NCBI GenBank assembly: GCA_021850505.1
Contig: JAJZLW010000131.1
Location: 1-16,671, forward strand
Length of the DNA stretch: 16,671 nucleotides
Origin: Thermoplasmata archaeon
Lineage (GTDB): Archaea; Thermoplasmatota; Thermoplasmata; Thermoplasmatales; Thermoplasmataceae
Reading direction: 5' to 3'
The notes beneath the pieces were generated by a model. That model ran no database searches and was not told where the DNA came from. It was given only the letters and a program-made list of their open reading frames with translations. Both the position numbers and the translations under genes were made by a program. Below are positions 1 to 7,894 of this stretch, piece by piece; position 1 is the stretch's first letter, and the number at the start of each line of letters is the position of its first letter.

Positions 1-1341
1 AACATCATTGCAGTACTTGTGTTTATAAGCATTTTGCTCGTGATTGGGCCTATTCTTCCAGGAGTAAGTTGGTTCAGTTTGGGTGATTTCAGCCTTGACA
101 TGGTTAATTTTTACCACACCATTATGATACCATTTGCATTTTTGCTTATTCTGTATGCATCAGAGCTTCTAGGTTTAGGCGCATTGGAAAGGAAAGCAGT
201 TAACCTTACCACATATCCTGTCCTGCTCCTCACGGTTTTGGGAACTGTTTTCTTCTATCCTGCAAGCACGCAGACAGCGGATTACGTGTTACAGGCGTTG
301 AGAGATGTTTGGATGCTTATTATTGCGCTCATGTTCTTCGTTTATCTGCTGATGCTTCCTTTCAAGGACAGACTAAAATTCAGGAACATATGGGGAGCAT
401 ATTCGCTCATAGTGATCACAACGATTTCTGCGGGAATCGCGGCTGTAATGGGAATGATCTATGAATATGGCAATCTGTTCGGGTACGCTTCCTTACCAGC
501 CCTGAATAACGATGTTACCGCATGGGGCGGGCTACAGACTTTTCTTGGAAATCTTATAACTTCGCACTCACACCAGATGCTTCCTGCAGTCATGGGTGGA
601 ATCGTTGGTCTTGCAGCGGTAAGTTTTGGATATGAAAAACTCTCTCCAGTGAAAAGAAACATCGTGAATGCAGGATTGATTGTCGCGGTGTTTGGAACAA
701 TTTCGATGAGTTATCTTTACTTTATCTCATCATTTGGAACTTATGTGATACCTGCTATATCCCCATTCGGTACCGGGGGTATGAATGGACTTGCGCTGGA
801 TGACAGTCAGACAGGAATAGTAGGCATAGGCGCCCTTGTTTCGATTATTGGACTTTATTATCTCTTGTCCAAGAATCCTGCGGATCGTATGGTCCAGATC
901 TCTGAATTGCTGACATGGATCGCGACGATGGCTGTTATGGTTGGTATAGGGTATGCGATGGAATTTAACGAGACTTATTATGGTTTTGGAGCGCCTGGAG
1001 TTCCCCCAAACGGCGGGGCCGGCTACCAGTACGATATGGCATTCACGGATGGCCATCTCCTGTTTGCATTTTTCTTTATGCCATTATTGGCGGGAATAAT
1101 CCTCCTGTTCATGCACTATGTTAGGGAATATAACACAGAGAAGAAGGTGATTACGTACTTTATAATAGCAGGAACCATAATTGCGGCATTCGGTGTCGTG
1201 GAATACCTTATTACGCTCTTCTGGGTCGTGGAGGCAATTGGACTGGCACTGTTGATAATAGCAATAATACTAATCACTTATACTTTAGGCAAATCGGCAA
1301 TAGAAAAAGACAAGATCAAGGGCACTACAGCCACGAACTGA
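1..1341 (+). CDS. polytopic membrane protein with conserved-looking histidines, 5' end outside window
   Basis: The reading frame is open from base 1, so the gene starts left of the window. A GTG at 19 lies inside what looks like a membrane helix and is probably not the true start. The visible part (about 446 residues) is almost entirely hydrophobic, with about 12 predicted membrane segments and short loops. Histidines sit at or near helix ends: one in a FYHTIMIP segment, a SHSHQ motif before a Gly-rich helix, and a DGHLLF segment followed by an MHYV. This spacing is loosely like heme-binding quinol or heme-copper oxidase-type proteins, but I cannot see the full canonical set of heme and CuB ligands, so a respiratory role is only a guess. 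It ends in a charged cytosolic-looking tail (EKDKIKG). A hairpin and T-run follow immediately. I do not recognise the specific family. Confidence 0.75.
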   Translation, partial: NIIAVLVFISILLVIGPILPGVSWFSLGDFSLDMVNFYHTIMIPFAFLLILYASELLGLGALERKAVNLTTYPVLLLTVLGTVFFYPASTQTADYVLQALRDVWMLIIALMFFVYLLMLPFKDRLKFRNIWGAYSLIVITTISAGIAAVMGMIYEYGNLFGYASLPALNNDVTAWGGLQTFLGNLITSHSHQMLPAVMGGIVGLAAVSFGYEKLSPVKRNIVNAGLIVAVFGTISMSYLYFISSFGTYVIPAISPFGTGGMNGLALDDSQTGIVGIGALVSIIGLYYLLSKNPADRMVQISELLTWIATMAVMVGIGYAMEFNETYYGFGAPGVPPNGGAGYQYDMAFTDGHLLFAFFFMPLLAGIILLFMHYVREYNTEKKVITYFIIAGTIIAAFGVVEYLITLFWVVEAIGLALLIIAIILITYTLGKSAIEKDKIKGTTATN

Positions 1342-1369
1342 GGAATTCAATTCCTCATGCACACTTTTT
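1339..1369 (+). terminator. hairpin plus T-run after the membrane protein gene
   Basis: TGAGGAAT and ATTCCTCA form an 8-bp perfect stem with a 3-base loop (1339-1357). The stem starts at the TGA stop codon. A run of five T follows at 1365-1369. This suits transcript termination or 3'-end protection; archaeal termination depends mainly on the T-run. Confidence 0.5.
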
Positions 1370-2083
1370 CCAGTTCTCATAAATTGCCCCTGGAAGCAAT
1401 AGTGGTTACTGGTGCAAAACTTCATAATTATTCATTGCTCTTCACACTTTTGCGTGGGTTGATAAGTGATTAGATGTGTTGAATAATCTCAATTCTTCCT
1501 AATTTGCTATAATTTTAACCAACTGCTGAAAGTATGAATCAAGATCCAATAGGATAAAGTCCTAAAATGCTGACACAATCTTATGACCGCTTTATTCCAA
1601 TCCACACGATAGTCCATTGGCCCATTAAATATAAATCCCTCACTCATCACAGAAGGGTCGGATTGTTATAAAGACATTTGGATCTCTTTAACCTCTAATG
1701 GGTATACAAACAGACAATTTTCTCTTTAACATTCTTCAACATACATTTTGATCCATTTTATTGAGTTTTCATTGGAAATGGAATGCTGGAATCTCAAATA
1801 TTATTCCATCATTAGGGATAACCACTTTAAAGGTGGAGAGGGGCAGAAACGATTATTTATACCAAGCACAACCAAAACAATTTCCGGATTATATCCCAGT
1901 GACAAGTTCAGGAAAAAGGGATATGGACAGGGATTCATGGGATATTTGACCAGTATATTGATAACTCAAGTAGACCGTACAATTGGATTATGGAATGATT
2001 AACCATTTATATACCCATCCAATGTTGAAGAGAGCCATATTTATCAATCTTCCTGAAATATAGTAAAATAGGATAATAGATTA
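1342..2083. other. long gene-poor stretch, nothing convincing
   Basis: About 740 AT-rich bases between the membrane protein gene and the DUF929-like gene. Short open frames exist (for example 1748-2002 +) but lack recognisable motifs, and their composition is like non-coding DNA. TATA-like strings occur at about 1624-1636 and 2004-2014, readable on either strand, with no obvious gene behind them. No tRNA, CRISPR or clear long repeat is visible. It could be decayed DNA or hold a small RNA. Confidence 0.4.
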
Positions 2084-2908
2084 TCATAAGCAGGCAGGCT
2101 GTGTTGCGGCGGATGATAATGTTTTCGTAAGGTTATTTGAAGCAGCCTCGATGTTTGTCATCGTCATGCAATTTGAAAGCAAGTAGGTAGGATTGTATGA
2201 AGTCAATGATGATGGGACTATTATATAACGATTCAGAATCCAAGTTCCTCCTGGACCCGTAATAACCATTACTGTATTTATCTTGGACGGCTTTGACGCG
2301 GGGTGCAGGAATGCAGATGGTGTGTTCGTTCCACTGATTGGATCCACTGTCGTAATATTCGCAATTATCCCGATTACTGGAGAGGGAAAGCCGGATCCGT
2401 TAAGCTCTGAAAGACCGGTGCTCACGAGTTCATTACTCGGGATCGGAGTGCCGCCTGTTCTGTTGTTAAAACCATCGGCCGTTCTGTTCAGATACATGTT
2501 ATAGAGATAATAAGGATAGAAATCAACGTGCATTCCGGTTGCATTATCGAAGAATGAAAAATTGTAAAAAAGAAGTCCAGGTACAGTGGTACCATTGGCG
2601 AATAGAACTTGGTTAATAACAGAATGTTGAGACATGTTGATGAAAGGGGAGAAGCTACAATATATCATCCAAGAGTCTGCCGCTCCTATTGGACATCCAT
2701 ACCAAGAGGATAGGTAAATGTCTATTTGACCCGGAGGCGCATAGTCCTGATTAGATAATTTAAAGAACTTTCCGGATGGTATTGATATTACCTGATTCTT
2801 TTGAGCATGTGTGAAGGTCGTTAGACCAATTCCGTAAGGTATTCCAAGTCCAGCAGCAACTATGACTATTGCAACTACGATTGGAAAATACTTCCTCACA
2901 TATAACAT
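2084..2908 (-). CDS. exported DUF929 / thioredoxin-like protein with an altered CxxC site
   Basis: This is an N-terminally anchored, extracytoplasmic protein of about 275 residues. It has a short positive stretch (VRKYF), a hydrophobic helix of about 20 residues, then a soluble domain. The soluble part has SSWYGCPIGAADSW, which I recognise as the active-site region of the archaeal DUF929 (thioredoxin-fold) family. There the usual motif is GCPYCA; here the second cysteine is Gly. Other cysteines follow 12 residues later and near the C-terminus, the last in PACL. At least eight N-x-S/T sequons suggest a surface glycoprotein. The frame extends upstream to 2974, but a TATA-like box at 2916-2929 lies inside that extension, so the start is ATG 2908 or GTG 2899. 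The function is unknown: a redox or structural role outside the membrane is inferred. The gene stands alone beside an insertion island. Confidence 0.7.
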   Translation of the reverse strand: MLYVRKYFPIVVAIVIVAAGLGIPYGIGLTTFTHAQKNQVISIPSGKFFKLSNQDYAPPGQIDIYLSSWYGCPIGAADSWMIYCSFSPFINMSQHSVINQVLFANGTTVPGLLFYNFSFFDNATGMHVDFYPYYLYNMYLNRTADGFNNRTGGTPIPSNELVSTGLSELNGSGFPSPVIGIIANITTVDPISGTNTPSAFLHPASKPSKINTVMVITGPGGTWILNRYIIVPSSLTSYNPTYLLSNCMTMTNIEAASNNLTKTLSSAATQPACL

Positions 2909-2915
2909 AACTGAG

Positions 2916-2929
2916 ATATAATATTTAAG
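2916..2929 (-). promoter_or_regulatory. TATA-like box for the DUF929-like gene
   Basis: Read on the minus strand this is CTTAAATATTATAT. Its TTAAATAT core lies 22-29 bases before the GTG at 2899, the spacing expected for a leaderless archaeal transcript. It lies only about 13-20 bases before the ATG at 2908, which argues for the GTG as first codon. Confidence 0.45.
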
Positions 2930-3180
2930 CCTTTCTGATAGTTTTTCCAAACATCGTAAGATTTTCAGAAACAAGGCTTATTGTCTTGTTCTTCGAACAT
3001 CATTAAATGAAAGCAAAAATTGTAAAATGATAGTGTTTGTGTTTTTTCACTTCAAAAAATATTGGTCGAAAAGTGCGGTTCATAATTTGCCTGCATAGTG
3101 AAACACAGAGGAACGGTTGTTACCACGCCACAACCAATCACGGCATTACTGCTCTTTGGACTGATTAATGCCTATAATGA

Positions 3181-4310
3181 CTAATATTCTATAATAATGT
3201 TTATATCCAATCTGCGTTTACAGTTATTATGGCTACCGGGAAGCCCAGACACGGGTCCAGTGATAAATCAGAAATCCGGGAATGGAAAAGGAAACAGGGT
3301 TTTGAAATGCTGAAGAAAGGCATGAAGAAGTCAGTTATATCAAAGAAACTGGGGGTGAACCGTAAGACAGTATACAACTGGTCAGTCAAACTGGAACAGA
3401 GTGGAGACTGGCATGACATTAAGCAACCGGGTTCCAAGAGTAAGCTGACAAAGGATCAGAAAGAGAAGCTGAAGAGAATAATAGACGGCGGTCCAAGATC
3501 ATACGGCTATGATACTGATCTGTGGACACTTAAGAGAATATCTGAAGTCATATCAGGGGAATTCGATGTAAGTTACAACACAACACACATCTGGAGAGTG
3601 CTGAAAAACCTGGGTTATTCAGCACAGATCCCGGTTGCGGTGGCCATGGAGAAGAATCCCGAATACGTGAAGGAATGGCTTGAAAAGAACTATCCGGAAT
3701 ATGTGAAGGAGGCAGATGAGAAGAATGCGACCATTCTGTTCCAGGATGAATCTGGAGTGCAGAGCAGGCCCAACGTGAGGAGGACATGGTCTCCGAGGGG
3801 TAAGAGACCCGCCATAAGGGTGAGGGAGAAGAGGGATAAGATATCCATATCCTCTGCCGTCTCTGCGGATGGCGCTCTGTATTTCGCCATAAAGGAGGGG
3901 AGCATGAACGAGGATGATATCCTCTCATTTCTGGATCAGCTTCTCTCAGAAATACATGGATTTCTTTACATATTCTGGGACAACATAATGATACACAGGA
4001 GTGGAAAGGTCAAGGAATACCTCGGCACGCATAATGATCGACTCATTACGAGGCGCATACCCGCATATTCTCCTGAGCTGAATCCAGACGAACTGGTATG
4101 GAATGCCCTGAAATATCAAGAGCTTCCAAATTTCTGCCCTGAAAGCATGAATGATCTGAAGAATGCTGTCACATCCACCATGAATAAGCTTAAGAGCAAC
4201 CCGGAAAGGCTAAGAAATATAATCAGAGGCTCAAGCCTTCCATTGCCACCATTAACAGGAAAAAACTAAACGAAAGTAGAATAAGAAATGGAACCACAAT
4301 AAGATATTAG
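3181..4310 (+). mobile_element. IS630-family insertion sequence, approximate limits
   Basis: The limits are placed by a weak inverted repeat. CTAATATTCT at 3181-3190 faces AAGATATTAG at 4301-4310 (reverse complement CTAATATCTT): the first 7 bases are identical, then scattered matches. IS630 elements insert at TA and are about 1.1-1.2 kb, which fits. The exact ends and the TA duplication are not proven. Confidence 0.4.
3229..4269 (+). CDS. IS630-family transposase (DDE), apparently intact
   Basis: This 346-residue protein has the layout of IS630/Tc1-mariner-type transposases. An N-terminal helix-turn-helix region (about residues 20-58, with KKLGVNRKTVYNW) should bind the element ends. A linker follows, then the DDE catalytic core. 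The catalytic acids are visible: D173 in FQDESG, D251 in FWDNIMIH, and E288 in PAYSPELNPDELVWN. The length is normal for the family and there is no internal stop or shift, so it may still be active. A TTTATA box about 20 bases upstream of the ATG suggests a short or absent leader. Codon use is richer in AGG/AAG than in neighbouring genes, as expected for a mobile element. It would cut and paste the element by hydrolysis and strand transfer in the cytoplasm. Confidence 0.9.
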   Translation: MATGKPRHGSSDKSEIREWKRKQGFEMLKKGMKKSVISKKLGVNRKTVYNWSVKLEQSGDWHDIKQPGSKSKLTKDQKEKLKRIIDGGPRSYGYDTDLWTLKRISEVISGEFDVSYNTTHIWRVLKNLGYSAQIPVAVAMEKNPEYVKEWLEKNYPEYVKEADEKNATILFQDESGVQSRPNVRRTWSPRGKRPAIRVREKRDKISISSAVSADGALYFAIKEGSMNEDDILSFLDQLLSEIHGFLYIFWDNIMIHRSGKVKEYLGTHNDRLITRRIPAYSPELNPDELVWNALKYQELPNFCPESMNDLKNAVTSTMNKLKSNPERLRNIIRGSSLPLPPLTGKN

Positions 4311-4670
4311 AATGGATTAAATCGCCAGAATGACCGGCATAACCTATCTCCGGTAAACAGAGTTGAAGAACTCATGGTTCCGTGATTCTTTAGGATTGGA
4401 AGACCCTTCTTGTGGAGAACAACAGAGAGGAGACATCCCTTCAAGGGACTATATGCGCTCATAGCATTCCTTGCTAACCTAAGAGCACCGTATGGTGTAC
4501 CATTCAGTTCATAGGAAGGAATCGCAAAAATATTATCCAGAATCACAAGAATCAAAACAGTATGATACATTAACATACTCAGGAAGATGGTCTTGGGGCA
4601 AAATTATTCCTGGGGGAATTAACAGCTAATGATAAATATTAAGTATTGTTATTACGTATTATCATAAGTT
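4270..4670. other. spacer between IS630 and IS607 elements with a decayed coding scrap
   Basis: There is no intact gene. The right end of the IS630 element probably lies near 4310. A decayed plus-strand frame occupies 4311-4562 (see separate entry). The last 60 bases before 4671 are AT-rich, with ATAAATATTAAG at about 4633-4642 as a possible TATA box for the IS607 tnpA. Confidence 0.45.
4311..4562 (+). pseudogene. possible remnant of a transposase-like gene
   Basis: One plus-strand frame reads like a real protein interrupted by stops at 4383 and 4512. It begins with SPVNRVEELMVP, then after a stop gives FFRIGRPFL and a segment PFKGLYALIAFLANLRAP followed by YGVPFSS. After the second stop it gives EGIAKIL. 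The Gly-Arg-Pro followed by a hydrophobic helix resembles the N-terminal part of DDE transposases, but I cannot name a family. Start and end are both missing. It sits between two insertion elements, which supports a decayed mobile gene. A minus-strand open frame over the same bases has no recognisable features. Confidence 0.35.
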
Positions 4671-5217
4671 ATGGAGAAGCTCTACACCATCAGAGATGCT
4701 TGCAAGATATTACAGATTCACCCAACAACTTTGAGGATGTGGGATAGAGAAGGAAAGATCAGGTATGTGAGGATGCAGAACAATTTTAGAAGAGTCCCCG
4801 AAAGCGAGATTAACAGAATCCTGGGGATTCAAGATGGAAAAGTCTCTTACATCTATGCAAGGGTTTCCAGCAACGGGCAGAAAGAGGATCTTGAAAGGCA
4901 GATAATTCCCCCGAAGTCTTTATCTCATGAGTCCAAAGTTATCTCTAATATACGAAGCGGCATGAGGTTTGACAGGAAAGGTTTCCAGAATATACATCAC
5001 GCATAAGGATCGTCTAGCGAGATTTGGGTACGACCTTGTCGAAAAGGTATGTGAAATGCACAGTACAGAGATTATAATCACCGGCGGTGAGGAGATTCTT
5101 ACCGCTCACGAGGAACTGTCCCGTGATCTCGTATCAACCATTACTTCCTTTTCTGCTCGTCTGTACGGTATTCGTTCTCACAAGACAAGAAAGATTCTGG
5201 AGGCCGTCAGGTCTTGA
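4671..5217 (+). pseudogene. tnpA: IS607 serine recombinase TnpA, frameshifted by an internal deletion
   Basis: The first frame (4671-5006) has an N-terminal MerR-type helix-turn-helix (YTIRDACKILQIHPTTLRMWDREGKI). The start of a serine resolvase domain follows, with the nucleophile Ser in YARVSS and then RSGMRFDRKGF. At that point the frame is lost. The rest of the catalytic domain is in another frame that covers 4969-5217: TGKVSRIYITHKDRLARFGYDLVEKV, then the C-terminal ARLYGIRSHK segment typical of IS607 TnpA. About 13 codons expected between the two halves are missing. The protein would normally catalyse insertion and excision through a 5' phosphoserine intermediate. The end overlaps the proposed TTG start of tnpB. 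No intact product can be made without a shift, and even then the catalytic domain would lack a helix. Confidence 0.85.
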
Positions 5218-6442
5218 ACCATGCATGGGCCTCGTGGGGAGAGAAACGCACAATATGGTGGTATTATGTTCCACCTGTTCGGATAATGAAATACCTGAGG
5301 GACATGAAGTATGCAGTGCATCATGGATTATTGAAAGCCGAGGAAATGAGGAGGAGGAATGGAAGGATCCCTTCACCCATTGACCTCGGGAGGGAAATCA
5401 AGCCATGGTTTGATTCCACATATGATTATGCAAAGCACCATATCAATCCTGTATGCAGATCATCCATTGCCATTCTCAGATCATTCCTGAAGAACAGGAA
5501 GGGAAAGAAATACTCAGAAGCAAAGAAACTCTCAATGAGGATGGACAGTGAACTGATGAAGCTTCAGGACGGGTTCATAAGGATCACGATCAGACCACAT
5601 GAATATGAGTACATACCAGTGAATGAAAATCATTCCAGATATGATGAATACAGCAAATATGGAATATCTGAGATTCTCCTCACAGACAGGAAAGTTGTGA
5701 TCTCATTCAGGAAACCGGAAAACAAGGAGATCAGATGCAGGAAGATTGGAATTGATGTTAATTTCAGCAATATCTCAATGACAGTGATCAATCATGGAGT
5801 GATTGAAAATGTTTTCACAAAGCCCACAAATATCATCATGAGAATACAGAATGATTATTCCCGAAGGAGAAAACTGACTCAGAAAAACGTGAAGAATCCC
5901 CAGAAGAGGCACAGGAAACTTTAAGAAGCGAGGGGAAGGCAAAGGAATAGAGTAAAGGATGCATTACATAAACTCTCAACTTCACTGGTCAGGGAGAACC
6001 CTGACACGACATTTATTGTGGAAGATCTCACAAACATAAGAAAGAGCGCAAGACCTCAGAGCAATAAACTCAGAACGTACCTGAACCGATGGCCCTATGC
6101 TGAATTCCTTAGAATGATTGAATACAAATCACCAGACAAGACAATAAAGGTGAATCCGGGAGGGACTTCCTCAGAATGTCCCGTATGTGGTGGTAAAGTA
6201 AAGCACCCTGCTGGAAGATTTCGAGATGTGAAAACTGTGATCAGGACTACGACAGGGACAGGCTCGCCTCACTGGCGATCTCCCTGCGTGGTATTGATCT
6301 TTGCGGAGATCCGTTCCCCGTGAGTGCGGTAACCTCTGTGCTGTCCGTGATGGATGAATACCTGTACACCGGAAGCATGCCTGATGCTTCCGGATCAGGG
6401 TGGACTGAGACAGCATATGTTCCGAACAGAGAGAGTGTGTAG
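5214..6442 (+). pseudogene. tnpB: IS607 TnpB (RNA-guided nuclease family), nonsense plus frameshift
   Basis: The frame starts with TTG 5214, overlapping the tnpA stop; ATG 5286 is an alternative. It carries the TnpB N-terminal domain and RuvC-I (GIDVN, Asp at 5754). An in-frame TAA stands at 5922. The same frame resumes with RVKDALHKLS, RuvC-II VEDLTNI (Glu at 6021), the conserved LNRWPYAEFLRMIEYK segment, and the first zinc-ribbon pair CPVC. Near 6208-6212 it shifts. The second zinc pair (CENC) and RuvC-III (DYDRDRLAS, Asp at 6251) lie in the next frame, which closes at TAG 6440-6442. All RuvC acids and zinc cysteines are therefore still encoded, pointing to recent decay or sequence errors. 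An intact TnpB would cut DNA matching a guide RNA made from the element's right end. Confidence 0.85.
6369..6393 (+). ncRNA. perfect hairpin at the 3' end of tnpB, candidate part of the guide (omega/re) RNA scaffold
   Basis: CCGGAAGCAT, loop GCCTG, then ATGCTTCCGG gives a perfect 10-bp stem with a 5-base loop. It lies inside the last coding part of tnpB, about 50 bases before its stop. TnpB-associated guide RNAs are made from the 3' end of tnpB and beyond, so the position fits. The transcript itself and the guide segment after the element end are not shown. Confidence 0.4.
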
Positions 6443-6528
6443 ATTCATAACATTACACAACATTTTGAGAACGGTAATGATCTGAATGAAATCTATTCCT
6501 TTACCTTGCGTTATTAAACTTAATAGAG

Positions 6529-6602
6529 AGCCGCCGACGGGTTTCGATCCCGCGACCTCGTGCTTACCAAGCACGCGCTCTACCAGGCTGAGCTACGGCG
6601 GC
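6529..6602 (-). tRNA. tRNA-Thr (anticodon GGT)
   Basis: Read on the minus strand, a 7-bp acceptor stem (GCCGCCG with CGGCGGC) closes a full cloverleaf. The anticodon stem CGTGC/GCACG encloses loop TTGGTAA, so the anticodon is GGT (complement of 6566-6568), for ACC/ACU threonine codons. The T loop contains TTCGAT in its usual form (GATCGAA region). The discriminator is T, no CCA is encoded and no intron is seen. It lies between the IS607 remnant and ahcY. Confidence 0.95.
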
Positions 6603-6667
6603 ATTTAAATTCTCAACAAACTGCTGGTTCGTGATAGAAGGGTGTAATTTTATTTTTCTCTATATCT

Positions 6668-7894
6668 TCACGTTCCCTCGTCCCATGAGTTAATGTATTT
6701 TAGCTGCTCTTCGGTATATCTGTCAATGTCGATACTGAGGCTGTGAAGTTTAATCTCTGCAACCTGGTTGTCTATCTCCTCTGGAACGCTGTATAAGGCT
6801 GGCTTCAGGCCAGAATGATTTTTGACAAGGTACTCAGCAACCAGAGCTTGAATTGCGAAACTCATATCCATTATTTCCACAGGATGTCCCTGCCCGGATG
6901 CAAGGTTTACCAGCCTGCCATCTGAGACAAGATCAACGTAATTGCCGCTTTTGAGGTAATATCTCACGACATCGCCCCTGACTTTTTCTTTTCTTGCACA
7001 ATTTTTTTCGAGATCGTCAAAGGAGATCTCGTTGTTAAAATGGCCGGCATTTGAGAGTACTACACCACTCTTTGCTTTCGTTAACTGCTTTGTGGTTATA
7101 ATATCCTTGACGCCCGTAGCCGTGACAACAATGTCTGCGGTTTTAAGTGCATTTTCCATCTTATCTACATAGAACCCGTCCATGACTGCCTCAATTGCCT
7201 TTATGGGATCGACCTCTGTCACCGTAACTATCCCTCCAAGACCCTTCATCCTCATTGCAATTCCCTTGCCACAGAATCCGTATCCCCCAACTACAACATT
7301 CTTACCCGCGATGAGTAGATTTGTGGCATGCATGAATCCATCCAGCACGCTCTGCCCGGTCCCATAACGGTTATCGAAGAAGTGCTTCATCTTTGCATCA
7401 TTAACGTCGAACATTGGAAATTTCAGTGCACCGGAATTTGCCATCGCCCTCAGTCTAACAACACCTGTTGTAGTCTCCTCATTTCCACCAAATATATTTT
7501 CCATCAGATCAGAACGCTCAGTGTGAAGCAGCCTGACAAGATCTCCCCCGTCGTCTATCACAAGATTCGGTGAGTGATCTAGTACGGAATTCAGGTTCTT
7601 GTAGTATTCCTCAGTTGATTCTCCTTTCTTGGCAAACACAGGCAGGCTGTAATCTTTTTTCAAAGAGGAAACAACACTGTCATCAGAACTCAACGGGTTG
7701 CAGGAGGATAATCTTACGTCGGCTCCACCCTCCTTTAAAAGCAGTGCAAAAATACCAGTTTTTGCCTCGACATGAAGAGCCATGCCTATCCTGATTCCCT
7801 TAAACGGTTTTTCCTTGACAAATCTCTTCCTTATCTCTGAGACAACACCCATGTGGTCTCTAGCCCAATTTAGCCTTAGTCCCCCTTCTTCCAT
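6668..7894 (-). CDS. ahcY: adenosylhomocysteinase (S-adenosyl-L-homocysteine hydrolase), archaeal type
   Basis: This cytosolic NAD-dependent enzyme splits S-adenosylhomocysteine into adenosine and homocysteine, removing the inhibitor left by methyltransferases. Recognisable parts in order: LHVEAKTG near the N-terminus, IDDGGDL, GGNEETTTGVVRL, and NDAKMKHFFDNRYGTGQS. The Rossmann NAD motif GGYGFCGKG follows, then TEVDPI, NAGHFNNEI and the C-terminal GQGHPVEIMD. The GTGQS form of the active-site loop and the length of about 408 residues match archaeal enzymes. ATG 7894 aligns with the usual N-terminus (EEG...W); a TTG at 7903 is the other option. Either start overlaps the end of arfC by 35-44 bases on the same strand, so the two are probably cotranscribed and translationally coupled. 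Confidence 0.95.
   Translation of the reverse strand: MEEGGLRLNWARDHMGVVSEIRKRFVKEKPFKGIRIGMALHVEAKTGIFALLLKEGGADVRLSSCNPLSSDDSVVSSLKKDYSLPVFAKKGESTEEYYKNLNSVLDHSPNLVIDDGGDLVRLLHTERSDLMENIFGGNEETTTGVVRLRAMANSGALKFPMFDVNDAKMKHFFDNRYGTGQSVLDGFMHATNLLIAGKNVVVGGYGFCGKGIAMRMKGLGGIVTVTEVDPIKAIEAVMDGFYVDKMENALKTADIVVTATGVKDIITTKQLTKAKSGVVLSNAGHFNNEISFDDLEKNCARKEKVRGDVVRYYLKSGNYVDLVSDGRLVNLASGQGHPVEIMDMSFAIQALVAEYLVKNHSGLKPALYSVPEEIDNQVAEIKLHSLSIDIDRYTEEQLKYINSWDEGT

Larger units (their letters stand above)
4671..6442 (+). mobile_element. IS607-family element, degenerate (tnpA and tnpB both broken)
   Basis: A serine-recombinase tnpA with a MerR-like N-terminus is followed by an overlapping tnpB, the gene order of IS607 elements. 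These lack inverted repeats and target duplications, so the outer ends cannot be placed; the limits given are those of the genes. Both genes carry disabling lesions, so the element should not move on its own. Confidence 0.75.

Noticed and set aside
730..1056. Minus-strand open frame opposite the membrane protein gene
   Set aside because: It is a shadow of the well-supported membrane protein frame and lacks any motif.
1748..2002. Plus-strand open frame of 84 codons in the gene-free stretch
   Set aside because: No motif, no clear ribosome-binding site or placed TATA box, and overlapping frames of similar length; probably chance.
2971..2991. AACAAG/CTTGTT inverted repeat upstream of the DUF929-like gene
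   Set aside because: Six-bp arms in AT-rich DNA without a matching operator copy elsewhere.
3115..3135. GGTTGT/ACAACC 6-bp inverted repeat upstream of the IS630 element
   Set aside because: Too short and too far from the element end; expected by chance in this much sequence.
4307..4576. Minus-strand open frame of 89 codons
   Set aside because: The opposite strand reads more like a decayed protein; the minus frame has no family features.
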